From positions 27,170 to 91,169 of the forward strand of contig NZ_FQZU01000025.1 of assembly GCF_900142135.1 (NCBI RefSeq): a stretch of 64,000 nucleotides of DNA, given 5' to 3'. A model generated the notes under the pieces. That model was not told the origin of the DNA, did no database searches, and saw nothing but the letters and a program-made list of their open reading frames with translations. This document shows positions 1-9,300 of this stretch, piece after piece (positions within the stretch are counted from its first letter, which is position 1; each line of letters starts with the position of its first letter). The translations under genes were made by a program, and so were the position numbers. The DNA comes from Desulfatibacillum alkenivorans DSM 16219. GTDB lineage: Bacteria; Desulfobacterota; Desulfobacteria; Desulfobacterales; Desulfatibacillaceae.

Positions 1-9
1 TTCGATCAT
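1..9 (-). CDS. Start of a leftward gene running off the window (partial)
   Basis: Read on the minus strand, a strong Shine-Dalgarno (GGGAGGAAG) stands five bases before an ATG at 9-7, followed by Ile and Glu codons before the window ends. Only three codons are visible, so no product can be named. The spacing and quality of the ribosome site are the only support. The gene would be divergent from the signalling gene at 412, with the palindrome at 53-77 between them. Confidence 0.45.
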
Positions 10-411
10 TACTTCCTCCCTTAGTGATGTAACGGGTTAACAATAATCCGGCAAAATTTATCGATCGGATAAATTTTAATTGGCTGGCAACGCTTTACGC
101 AACAAGGCCCGAGAGATTTGCGCAGGAAGGATTGCCTCAAAGGGTTTCAAGGCCTGTATAGCCTTCGTGATTGTTCGCTATCGTATAAAATCGCCTTTTT
201 GACGGCCGCTGTCAAGTCTAAGCATGCTGCAAACGCGAAATCCCTTGGCGATCTTTGGGCTTTTTGGTATTTTATATCCGTTTCTATGCGTTTCCTTTAG
301 TTTTTTCCGCCGGATCCTAATGCGGAAGCTCTCGCCCAACAGTTTTGGGATGTTTTTTGCATGCTGTATCCGCAGTATTCCCAAACTGATTCTCTTACGG
401 AGGTTGTGTAC
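10..411. other. Divergent intergenic region
   Basis: This roughly 400-base gap separates the leftward partial gene from the signalling gene at 412. It is AT-richer than its surroundings near 30-100 and holds the palindrome at 53-77. Short open frames across 118-410 lack ribosome sites and recognisable content, and I treat them as noise. No RNA gene or riboswitch motif was recognised. Confidence 0.5.
53..77. promoter_or_regulatory. 25-bp perfect palindrome, candidate operator
   Basis: AAAATTTATC (53-62) and GATAAATTTT (68-77) are exact inverted copies separated by GATCG. The site lies about 45 bases upstream of the leftward start at 9 and about 335 bases upstream of the start at 412. It fits a dimeric regulator's site for the leftward gene. 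The regulator is unknown. Confidence 0.45.
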
Positions 412-1986
412 ATGGCCGGCGCTTTTAAAACGGCTTCTGATACGCCAAGTCAATTGCTTAAAGTCAGCATTCTCGCCAAAAATCCCGAAACAGGCGAATC
501 CATGGAGCGCATTCTGGAAGGGGCGGAAGCCATCCAATGTTCCGGAATAGTTCGTAATACGGACGAGTTGCAATCGCTTGCCGCCCAGGACGGCGTTCAT
601 GCGGTTTTGCTGGATCACTCCCCTACCCCTCAGGAAAAAATCCTGGCCCAGTCCCTGGGCCTGCCATTGATGCTACTGGACGACGAGGAAACCCAAAATG
701 AGCCGATCCCTTCCGTTTGCGGCCGGTTGCAAAAAGACGCCGCCGACGCAGCGTCCCTGGAGATGGTCCTGAACCATGGCCTGGAAACCCATGCTTTGAT
801 CCAGGATCTGAATAAGGCCTGTTCCCGCATGAACTACCTGCGGGAAAATCGGGAGACGGCCGAACGCCTGGGAAATATCATCAGCATGATCGGGGTGGCG
901 GCCCACGAGGTTAACCAGCCCCTTACCAGCCTTTTGGGCCACCTGGAACTGATGAGCATGAACAAGGACGACGCGGAAAAGGTGTTGAAATACCTGGGCC
1001 GGGTGGATGAGTCGGGCGAAAAAATCGCGCACATCGTAAAGCAGATTCAGGACTTGCGGCATGAACACTGGGCGAATGACGGGGCTTTTGAAGGGGACGG
1101 ACGGAGCCTCTATATCTTATTCGCAGGCGCCAATGGCGACATATTCGAGCATATCTCCACAGTCATGGAGGGGTATCCCGCAATTCATTGCACCAGGGCT
1201 GTTGACGGTCGAATTCCCGTGGAGACGGACGTTGTGGTTGCGGAATACTCCGCCAGGCATGATTGGCAATCATGGATCCAGGCGGCCAAAGAGGCGGATA
1301 AAAGCATTGTCTTGACAGCGGAATGCAGGGATATGCCCGGAGCCTGTTCAATGATTGACGGGGGCGAGGCGGACGGTGTTCTGGCCGCCTGGGCGCCCGA
1401 ATCCGAATGCTTACGAATTTTGACCCAGGTCTGCGAAGTCGGCTATTTTAATAAAAAAGCAAACAACGCCCGGCTGAGGCTGCGCAATACAGCCCTTAAG
1501 GACGACCTGACCGGCCTTGTAACGGACGCCATCATGAAAAGAGCCGTGAGCAAGGAAATCTCCAGGTCGGAGACCATGAACCGGACTTCTTCGCTGCTGG
1601 CCATTCACATAGAAGACCTGGAAAACATTCAGGAAAAAATCGGCCCAAAAGGCTTGAATCAGGCCGTCTTATTCATTGGCAAGCATTTGCGGAGAAACTC
1701 CCACAGAGAGGACCTGCCGTCCAGGCTGTTCGGCGACCGATTTCTCGTTCTCCTGCCGGGCAGGGACAAAAAAGAAGCCCGGGAATGGTGTCAATGCCTC
1801 GTGAAGGCCATCGAACAGACGCCCTTTGACTGGTTTGGAAAAATCATGGAAATCGGCATTACGGCAGGAATCGTAGAGCATGCAGGAGGGCAGCCTGAAA
1901 CCATGGAACGATGGATGGATAACGCTGAGCAAGCCCTTGTTCAAGCCAGGGAGCAAGGGCCGGGAACCATTTTTGCGCTGGAATAA
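412..1986 (+). CDS. Signalling protein with HisKA-like and degenerate GGDEF-like domains
   Basis: 524 residues. The ATG at 412 is chosen over one at 361 because GGAGG (399-403) sits eight bases before it. The first ~125 residues may be receiver-like, but this is weak. A HisKA-like helix carries AAHEVNQPLTSLLGHLE with candidate phospho-His at about 165, but no HATPase N, G1 or G2 boxes follow. Residues ~235-360 resemble a second receiver fold (weak). The C-terminal ~150 residues look like a GGDEF domain (KDDLTGLVTD entry), but the signature is replaced by FGDRF at about 440-444, so cyclase activity is doubtful. There are no membrane segments, so it is probably cytoplasmic. It may be a phosphotransfer or scaffold protein; the partner kinase is not next to it. 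thiD converges eight bases downstream. Confidence 0.8.
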   Translation: MAGAFKTASDTPSQLLKVSILAKNPETGESMERILEGAEAIQCSGIVRNTDELQSLAAQDGVHAVLLDHSPTPQEKILAQSLGLPLMLLDDEETQNEPIPSVCGRLQKDAADAASLEMVLNHGLETHALIQDLNKACSRMNYLRENRETAERLGNIISMIGVAAHEVNQPLTSLLGHLELMSMNKDDAEKVLKYLGRVDESGEKIAHIVKQIQDLRHEHWANDGAFEGDGRSLYILFAGANGDIFEHISTVMEGYPAIHCTRAVDGRIPVETDVVVAEYSARHDWQSWIQAAKEADKSIVLTAECRDMPGACSMIDGGEADGVLAAWAPESECLRILTQVCEVGYFNKKANNARLRLRNTALKDDLTGLVTDAIMKRAVSKEISRSETMNRTSSLLAIHIEDLENIQEKIGPKGLNQAVLFIGKHLRRNSHREDLPSRLFGDRFLVLLPGRDKKEAREWCQCLVKAIEQTPFDWFGKIMEIGITAGIVEHAGGQPETMERWMDNAEQALVQAREQGPGTIFALE

Positions 1987-1993
1987 CAGCCCT

Positions 1994-2812
1994 TTATTCC
2001 TCGGACATCTTTAGTTTCAGCAAATCGGGAAAATGATTGACCGGACCGTGTCCTCCGCCTAAAGGCAGGCCGTGTTTAACGGCCCTTGCCGTAAACTCCT
2101 TGGCGCGAAAAACCGCTTCCCGCACTTTCATGCCTTTAGCCAACCCGACGGCGACGGCCGAGGCGAATGTGCAGCCCGTGCCGTGGGAATGGGGCGTGTC
2201 GATTCGCTTGCCCGGATACTCGAAAAATTCGCTTCCGTTATACAACAAGTCGTTGGGCTGGCCTTGGCTGTGCCCGCCCTTGATCACCACCGCAGCGGGG
2301 CCCATGGCCTGAATGGCTTTGGCCGCCTCTTTGATCTGTGACAAATCTTTGACGTCATACCCCGCCAGTTCTGACGCTTCGTCCAGATTGGGCGTCACAA
2401 CCCGAGCCAGGGGGAACAACTCCTTCACCATAACCTCATAGGCTTCCTGCAGCAAAAGATCTTTGCCGCCTTTAGCTTTCATCACCGGATCCACCACCAG
2501 ATTCTCAAGTCCCAGATCCCGAATTTCCCGAGCCACTGTCCGAACCGTTTCAGGCCCGCCCAGCATGCCGGTTTTTACGGCTTTCGGATGCATGTCCGAA
2601 GCCACGGCGCGAATTTGGGCGGCGATCAAATCAGGCGAAACCTCTTGCCAGTCTTGCACCCCAAGGGTGTTTTGGGCCGTAATGGCCGTAATGGCGGTCG
2701 TTCCATATACTCCGAGCGCTGCAAAGGTTTTCAGGTCCGCCTGAATTCCGGCTCCCGCTCCGGAGTCGGATCCGGCAATGCTCAGAACGACAGGAATGGT
2801 TGAATCTGACAT
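1994..2812 (-). CDS. thiD: Hydroxymethylpyrimidine / phosphomethylpyrimidine kinase ThiD
   Basis: 272 residues, the usual ThiD length. It phosphorylates HMP to HMP-P and HMP-PP for thiamine synthesis in the cytoplasm. Family marks are the N-terminal SIAGSDSGAGAGIQAD, DPVMKAKGG in the middle, the anion-hole region HGTGCTFASAVA near the C-terminus, and a ribokinase-type fold throughout. The open frame extends to 2899, but the ATG at 2812 gives the normal family N-terminus. It stands alone: no other thiamine gene is adjacent, and I found no TPP riboswitch (no CTGAGA element) in the leader. It is convergent with the signalling gene at 412. Confidence 0.93.
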   Translation of the reverse strand: MSDSTIPVVLSIAGSDSGAGAGIQADLKTFAALGVYGTTAITAITAQNTLGVQDWQEVSPDLIAAQIRAVASDMHPKAVKTGMLGGPETVRTVAREIRDLGLENLVVDPVMKAKGGKDLLLQEAYEVMVKELFPLARVVTPNLDEASELAGYDVKDLSQIKEAAKAIQAMGPAAVVIKGGHSQGQPNDLLYNGSEFFEYPGKRIDTPHSHGTGCTFASAVAVGLAKGMKVREAVFRAKEFTARAVKHGLPLGGGHGPVNHFPDLLKLKMSEE

Positions 2813-2860
2813 GTTTATGGCCTTTCGCGATGCAAGCGGCGTCCCTATGTCATTTTGTCT

Positions 2861-2892
2861 CGCACCCATGCTGCGCGTGGGATTGCATACCG
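2861..2892. repeat. Interspersed short repeat, 'CCCATGC...GCGTGGG' type, copy 1
   Basis: The sequence around CCCATGCTGCGCGTGGG followed by ATTGCATACCG is nearly the same as at 13635-13666. It forms a short stem (CCCA/TGGG with flanking pairs). It is intergenic in both places. The element type resembles common small palindromic repeats of bacterial genomes; that comparison is from memory. Confidence 0.55.
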
Positions 2893-3044
2893 AAAACAAT
2901 TACGCTCAGGTTTAATTGTGTTGGGTGAATCTGCAAAACGCTTCTGGAATTCACAGGTTCACAATCAATTCGCAACCCACTGATTTCAAATGCCATTATT
3001 ACAGCAGACCCCCCCCCAACCTACAGCTTACCATGGAATGACGC

Positions 3045-3075
3045 AGATTAGGTAGGGCTTGCGAAACCCAACGAA
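3045..3075. repeat. Fragment of the GTTGGGTTT interspersed repeat
   Basis: GGTAGGGCTTGCGAAACCCAAC resembles one end of the larger repeat seen at 42670-42791 and 51757-51879. Only about 30 bases are preserved, so this is a decayed copy or a chance partial match. Confidence 0.35.
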
Positions 3076-3123
3076 ATCAAACTGTTGATAAAAAACGCTT
3101 ACTCCAATATAGATTCAATCGCT

Positions 3124-4935
3124 TTAGGCGTCCAGGGCCTCCAGAATCTCCTGGGCGCGTTTTACGCTGATGCCCGGAACCTGGGCGATGTCCTCGGGGC
3201 TCGCCTCTTTCAGGCGCTTGATGCTGCCGAAATGCCGCAAAAGGGCTTTTTTCCGCTTCTCCCCTATTCCGGGCACGCTGTCCAGGGCGGATTTCCGAAT
3301 GGTCTTTGCCCGCCTTTTTCGGTGCGTTGTAATGGCGAAGCGATGGGCTTCGTCCCGAACCCGTTGGAGGAACAAAAGCACGTCTCCGTCCCGGCCGAAA
3401 ACCACGGGGTTGGCCTGCCCAGGGCGGTAGATTTTGTCCATGGTTTCCTTTTTGGCTTCGTCCTTTTTAGCGATGCTGATCACCTCAAAGGCGCCCATAA
3501 CCCCCAAGCCGTCCAAAACGGAGGCTGTAATGGAAAGCTGGCCTTTGCCTCCGTCGATCAACAGGACGTCGGGCGCGGACCAATCCTTGTCCGGCGCAAA
3601 CCGCCGGGCCATGACTTCGTGCATGGCCGCATAATCGTCCGGGTGGTCCAGGCTGTCGATATTGAAGGTGCGATATTCAGACTTGGCTTCCTTGCCGTCC
3701 TCAAAGACGATCATGGAAGCGACGGTCTGGTTGCCGCCGGTGTGGGAAATGTCAAAGCACTCGATGCGCCGGGGCGGCCGGTCCATACGCAGGCGTTTTT
3801 GCAGCCTTTCCAGCAGGCTTTTAAAAACGTTTTCCGACGAAATGCGGTCCTTAAGGGCTTCGTGGGCGTTTTCGTTGGCCATTTCAATCAGGCGGGTTTT
3901 TTCGCCCCGTTGCGGCCAATGAAGAACCACCCGCTTTTCCGCGGTTTCCGTAAGCCACTGCTCCATCAACTCCATGTTTTCCAATTGGCAGGGAACGAAC
4001 ACCTCGTCTGGGATGAACCGGTCCTTATCATAATATTGTCGTAAAAAAGCCTGAATGCTTTCCGAGTCCGTGCCCAGGACTTCGTCAAAGTTGTAGTTCC
4101 GGGATCCCAGCAAAAAGCCCCCCCGGACATAAAGCACGGAGATGGCCGAGCCCTCCGGCTCCCTATCGATGCCGATCACGTCCCGGTCCACAAAATCCGT
4201 GGTCACGGCCGCTTGTTTTTCCACCGTGGCCTGAATGGCGAACATGCGGTCCCGCAGGCGGGCGGCCAGTTCGTACTCCTGCTTTTCAGAAGCGGCGGCC
4301 ATCTGCTCCCGGATTTTTTGGACCAAATCATTTGTGCGGCCTTTTAAAAACAGGATCACCTCGTTCACCATGTCCAGATACTCGTCCCGGTCCACAGGAA
4401 GGCAGCAAGGACCCAGGCATTGACCCATCTGATAGTTCAGGCACGGCCGGTTGCGTTTGGGCGGCTCCTTTTGCTTGCATTTGCGGAGTTGAAAGGTCTT
4501 GTTGATGATTTTCAATGTGCTGCGGAGTTTGCCCGCCGACGAAAACGGCCCGAAATAAATAGCGCCGTCCTTCTTGACCTTTCTAACCACTTCCAGGCGC
4601 GGATAGGACGTTCGCACGTCGATCCGCAGGGAGGGAAAGCGTTTTCCGTCTTTTAACAGGATATTGTAGCGGGGCTTGTGCTTGCGGATGAGGTTGGCTT
4701 CCAGGATCAGGGCTTCCTTTTCCGTGGTTACCAGGATAGCGTCAAAGGAGGCGATCTTCTTGACCAGGATGCCGGTTTTCAAGTCCCGGTTGGCCTTCTC
4801 CAGAAAATAGGAAGACACCCGTTTTTTCAGGCTTCTGGCCTTGCCCACATAGATGATCTCCCCGGACTCGTCCTTCATCAGGTACACCCCGGGTCCGTTG
4901 GATAATGTGGCCAGTTTTTTTTCTATTTCAGACAA
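3124..4935 (-). CDS. uvrC: Excinuclease ABC subunit C (UvrC)
   Basis: 603 residues, full family length. UvrC makes the 3' and 5' incisions around bulky DNA lesions with UvrA and UvrB. The N-terminal GIY-YIG nuclease is seen as GPGVYLMKD...IIYVGKA (about 13-32). A UVR/UvrB-binding motif lies near 200-235. The RNase H-like 5' nuclease follows (FDISHTGG, then VLLIDGGKGQL). Two helix-hairpin-helix repeats end the protein (VPGIGEKRKK and VPGISVKRAQ). The start is TTG, with GGAGG ten bases upstream. It is divergent from sbcD, and uvrB lies about 6 kb away on the same strand. uvrA is not in the window. Confidence 0.97.
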   Translation of the reverse strand: MSEIEKKLATLSNGPGVYLMKDESGEIIYVGKARSLKKRVSSYFLEKANRDLKTGILVKKIASFDAILVTTEKEALILEANLIRKHKPRYNILLKDGKRFPSLRIDVRTSYPRLEVVRKVKKDGAIYFGPFSSAGKLRSTLKIINKTFQLRKCKQKEPPKRNRPCLNYQMGQCLGPCCLPVDRDEYLDMVNEVILFLKGRTNDLVQKIREQMAAASEKQEYELAARLRDRMFAIQATVEKQAAVTTDFVDRDVIGIDREPEGSAISVLYVRGGFLLGSRNYNFDEVLGTDSESIQAFLRQYYDKDRFIPDEVFVPCQLENMELMEQWLTETAEKRVVLHWPQRGEKTRLIEMANENAHEALKDRISSENVFKSLLERLQKRLRMDRPPRRIECFDISHTGGNQTVASMIVFEDGKEAKSEYRTFNIDSLDHPDDYAAMHEVMARRFAPDKDWSAPDVLLIDGGKGQLSITASVLDGLGVMGAFEVISIAKKDEAKKETMDKIYRPGQANPVVFGRDGDVLLFLQRVRDEAHRFAITTHRKRRAKTIRKSALDSVPGIGEKRKKALLRHFGSIKRLKEASPEDIAQVPGISVKRAQEILEALDA

Positions 4936-5159
4936 AAGTCCGCCGCCTCCATCATGGGGAAATCAGACGCAATTCCGCTCGCGCATCCATGCTCAAATAC
5001 TAACACGCGCCGGCCTTTCCCGCAAGATTTGACGCTTTTCAATCCGCTTCCTTTGGTATATAAAAATCCGCATCAATATACGCAGATCCCCTGTTTATAA
5101 CCCCAACCGGCAATCAAAGTGCGTAAAGGACTTTGTTGCTCAGCAAGGTTTAGGCGGTA

Positions 5160-6389
5160 ATGAAACTAATCCACACCTCCGACTGGCACCTGGGCCGCTC
5201 TCTTTACGGAAGAAAGCGGTTCGACGAATTCGAACAATTTCTGGACTGGCTTCTGGAAGTCATCCGCGAAAGCCAGGCCCAAGCCTTGCTGGTTTCCGGG
5301 GACGTTTTCGACACGGGAACGCCCAGCAACCGGGCCCAGGAGTTATATTACCGGTTCCTGGGACAGGCGTCCCGTACGGGCTGCCGCCACGTGGTCATAA
5401 CCGCAGGCAACCACGACTCCCCGACTTTTCTGGACGCCCCTAAAACCATGCTCCGCTATCAAAACGTCTATGTTGTGGGGAGAATCGATGAAGATCCCTC
5501 AAACGAGGCGCTGGTCCTGAAAGATGATAAAGGCCGGCCTGAATTGATCGTCTGCGCCGTCCCCTACCTTAGGGATCGGGACGTCCGTTTGGCGGAAGCC
5601 GGAGAATCCATGGACGACAAAGCCCAAAAAATGCTTGCCGGAATCGAGGAGCACTACAAACGGGTGTGCGGCGCGGCCAAAGCGGTCCGGGACGGACTGG
5701 ACCAACCCGTCCCCATTGTCGCCATGGGGCATCTATTCACGGCGGGAGGCCGCACGGATAAGGAGGACGGTGTCAGGGAACTGTACGTGGGCGGCCTGGG
5801 CCAGGTCCGCCCGGAGATTTTTCCGGAGGAAATCGATTATCTGGCCCTGGGCCACTTGCACATTCCCCAAAAAGTCAGGGGCCGGGATCATTTCCGGTAT
5901 CCAGGCTCGCCCCTGCCCATGAGCTTTAAGGAGTCCGAACAGAATAAAATGGTCCTGGAGGTGGAGTTTGCGGGAACCCAACCCCAAGTCCGGGAACTGA
6001 GGACGCCCTGCTTTAGGGAGTTGAGGCGAATCCGCGGGGGGCATGATGAGTTGGTGCAGGCTGTCACGAACCTCAAGGATCAAGGCAGCCAAGCCTGGCT
6101 GGAACTGGAATACACCGGCGAAACCGGCGCCGGAATTCTGCTGGACAAAGTCAAATCCCTCATCGAGGGAACAGGCATGGAAGTTGTTCGCACGAATGAT
6201 CTGACGACGGCTTTGAGGATTTTAAACCGGGAAACGCCCCTGGAAACCCTGAACGAACTTTCCGAGGAAGAGGTTTTTACCCGGCGCCTGGAAGCCGGGG
6301 ACGTTCCGGACTCACAACGTAAAGAACTGATGGACGCCTTTAAGGAAATTCTTGCTGACCTTCATGAACGGGACGCACGGGCTGAATAG
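5160..6389 (+). CDS. sbcD: Exonuclease subunit SbcD (Mre11-type)
   Basis: 409 residues, the usual SbcD length. It is the metallophosphoesterase subunit of the SbcCD nuclease, which cuts hairpins and protein-blocked DNA ends. Visible Mn-binding motifs in order are HTSDWHLGR (about 5-13), SGDVFDTG (about 46-53), AGNHDSP (about 82-88), a mid-domain MGHLFT and LALGHLHIP. A capping region and SbcC-binding C-terminus follow. It is followed after nine bases by sbcC, so the two subunits are co-transcribed. The Shine-Dalgarno before the ATG is weak. Confidence 0.96.
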   Translation: MKLIHTSDWHLGRSLYGRKRFDEFEQFLDWLLEVIRESQAQALLVSGDVFDTGTPSNRAQELYYRFLGQASRTGCRHVVITAGNHDSPTFLDAPKTMLRYQNVYVVGRIDEDPSNEALVLKDDKGRPELIVCAVPYLRDRDVRLAEAGESMDDKAQKMLAGIEEHYKRVCGAAKAVRDGLDQPVPIVAMGHLFTAGGRTDKEDGVRELYVGGLGQVRPEIFPEEIDYLALGHLHIPQKVRGRDHFRYPGSPLPMSFKESEQNKMVLEVEFAGTQPQVRELRTPCFRELRRIRGGHDELVQAVTNLKDQGSQAWLELEYTGETGAGILLDKVKSLIEGTGMEVVRTNDLTTALRILNRETPLETLNELSEEEVFTRRLEAGDVPDSQRKELMDAFKEILADLHERDARAE

Positions 6390-6398
6390 GAGAGTGGG

Positions 6399-9300
6399 AT
6401 GCGGATTTTACGGTTGCGTTTTAAAAATTTAAACTCCCTTCCGGGTGAGTGGGAAATAGACTTCAATTCCGTTGATTACACGTCATCAGGCATCTTCACC
6501 ATCTCCGGCCCGACAGGTTCGGGAAAAACCACCGTCCTGGATGCTATCTGCCTGGCCCTGTACGGCCAGACGCCCCGGCTGCCTTCCATCACAGGTTCTT
6601 CCAACGAAATCATGACCCGCCATACCGGGGAATGCTTTTCCGAAGTGGAGTTCACAACCAATTCAGGCCGTTACATCTGCCATTGGAGCCAGCGCCGGGC
6701 CCGGAATAAACCTGACGGCAATCTGCAAGGCTACAAACACGAACTGGCGAATGCAGACTCGGGCGAGATCATCGAATCCAAACCCAGCAAGACCGCCTCC
6801 TGCGTGGAAGAAGCCGCCGGCATGGACTTTAAGCGCTTCACCCGGTCCGTGCTGCTGGCCCAGGGCAATTTCGCCGCATTTCTAAAGGAAAAATCAGACG
6901 AACGGTCCGGGCTGCTGGAACAGATTACCGGCACGGATATTTACACCAATATATCCATTGCGGTGCATGAACGGAAAAAGGCGGAGAACGAAACCAAAGA
7001 CCGGCTGGAAGAACGGCTGGGGGAAATCCGCCTGCTTTCCCCGGAGGAAATTCAGGAGCTAAAAAATAGCCGCCTCATCTTTAAAAAGGAAGCGGAAGCC
7101 GTTTCAGCCCAAGCCAAGGAAGTGCAGGAGAAAATCTCCTGGTTGGAAAGCCTGGACAAACTATCCAAGGGATTGGACGATCTGAAACAAAATCAAGCGG
7201 CCTTTGATGAGAAGCAAGCCCAGGCCAGGCCGGATCTGGATAGGCTGGACACCGGCCGGCGGGCCCGGGATCTGGAGCCTGAATATGACAAGCTCCAGGA
7301 TTTGAGAAAGCGCCAAAAGGAAGGGAGCGAAGCCAAAGCAGCGCTTGAAGAAAAACTCGAACATAACCGCCATGCCTTGAAGGATGGAAACGCCGCCAAG
7401 AACGCGGCTGCAGAGGCCCTTAAATCAGCGCAAGAAAACCAGGAAAAGAAATCCGGGATTATCAAGCATGTTCGGATTCTGGACTCCCGCCTAGAAAGCG
7501 CCGGAAAAGACCTGGAGCAAGCGGAAAAAAAGGTAAAGGCGCGCCAAGACTCTGTTCGCAGGCAGGAAAAGGAAATTGCGGCGACTCGTGAAAAACTCCA
7601 GGCGGCTAAAGAACAAATCAGCAAAAAGGAAGCCTATATCCAAGAAAACAAGGACTGCGAGGCCCTGGGGAAAAACCTGACCGGCGTTGAACAGCTGGTC
7701 GGGCGATTTCAAGAGGCGGGCAACGACCACGCCGACAAAAAGAAAAGCCTGACGCAAGCCAAGGCGGCGGCCTCCAAGGCCAAAACCAAACACGAAAAAC
7801 TGCAAAAGCAATACGAATCCGAAAAGCAGCGTTTGGAAAAGGCGAAAAACAGCCTGAAAGCCCGCAAAGAGGAGTTGGAAAAAATCCTTCAGGGTAAATC
7901 CTGGGAAGCCTGGAACGAAGAAAAAACCCGCCTGGACATCCGCCTTGGAAAACTGGCCGTGCTTGCCGACGCCTGCAACCGGGCCGGAGGGATTGAAGAA
8001 AAAATTCGCTCCGGCGAACAATCCCTGCAGGAATGTCACAACAAACTCCCGGAACTGGAACAGGCTCTGGAAGCTCTGGAGAAGGAAAAGGCCCAACAGG
8101 AACTCCTGGTAAGTCATCTGGATGAAAAACACGCCCTGGCTTGCCGGGTGCAAAGCCTGGAAAAGGAACGAAAGAATCTGTCCGACGGCGCCCCCTGCCC
8201 TCTTTGCGGCGCGTTGGAGCATCCCTACGCAAAGGGAAACATCCCCCAATCCACCCAAACCGGCCGTGACTTGAAAGAAGGCAAAAAGAAGCTCAAGGAA
8301 ATCGAAAAGGAATGGGCTGCCCGCAACAAGGAGCATACCGTCCTGGAATCCGAGATCAAACAACTGCAATCCACCCTCAAAGAAAACAAGCAGGAACTGG
8401 AAAAGGAAAAGAACGGCGTCCTGGAAGGCCTGCAAAAATTGCAATTGCCACAGGAAATTGACGACGCCGCTAAAAACGTCAAGGAGGAACAGGAAGACTG
8501 CAGCCGTAACAACGAAAATTGCATCAGCGTCTTAAAGCAGGCCAGGCACAAAAAAGACGCCGTGGAGGAGCTGGATAATCAATTCCATCAGGCGGAAAAA
8601 AAGCTCCCGGACTTCCGCCAAAAAGCCGAATCCGCCCTGCACGCATTGGAAAGCGCTTTGGAAAACCAAAAGCGTTCGGAAGAGGACTTGGCCCGACTTG
8701 AACTTCGTCTGGATAAATCCCAAGCCGAACTGCAACAGGCTATAGCGCCCTACGGATCGTTCGAGATTTCCGCAAAATCCGTAAAAACCGTCCTGGATAG
8801 TCTGAAAAGCCGGTTAAAGGAATATGACAAGCGCCTGAAGGAGAAAGATGAGCTTTCCAAGGAATTAAGCGGCCTGGAGGCCGATCTAAAAACCTCCGTC
8901 CAAATGCTGGAAGCCGGTCAAAAGGAGATGGAAGCCGCCTTGAAAGAAAAAACGGAGCGGAAAGCCGGATTTGAGGCGCTCAGCAAGGAACGCCGGTCCC
9001 TGTTCGGAGACAAAGACCCGGATCAGGAGGAAAAGGCTCTGGCGCAAGCCGTCAAGGAAGCAGCCTGGAAGCTGGAAGCCGCCCAAAAAAAATGCGCTGA
9101 GTTGGAATCCGAAAAACAATCCCTGCAGGACCGTCTGAAGGAGCTTGCCAAAAGCCTGGAAGACGGCGCTGTAAAGCTGGAAAAGGATGGGGCCGCATTC
9201 CAAGGTAAATTGGCGGCGTCGGGATTTGACGACGAAAAGGCCTATACAGCCGCCCTTTTATCAAAAGAGGAGTTCAAAAGCCTGGAGGATTTGAAGAAAG

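Larger units (their letters stand above)
2813..3123. other. Intergenic region with repeat fragments
   Basis: About 310 bases between the thiD start and the uvrC stop, both genes leftward. It contains a hairpin-type repeat fragment at 2861-2892, a nine-base C run near 3009-3017, and a fragment of the GTTGGGTTT interspersed repeat near 3045-3075. No coding region is supported. The thiD promoter should lie here but was not resolved. Confidence 0.5.

Noticed and set aside
2813..3010. Possible TPP riboswitch before thiD
   Set aside because: Only an AACCTGA-like fragment occurs on the minus strand; the conserved CTGAGA element and pyrimidine sensor helix are absent.
3009..3017. Run of nine C
   Set aside because: A single homopolymer in an intergenic gap; no frame-shift or regulatory context.
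3085..4044. 319-codon frame antisense to uvrC
   Set aside because: Long antisense frames follow from the GC bias of the real gene; uvrC is certain and this frame has no ribosome site.
7491..8444. 317-codon frame antisense to sbcC
   Set aside because: Low-complexity Phe/Leu/Gln reading of a Lys/Glu coiled coil on the opposite strand.
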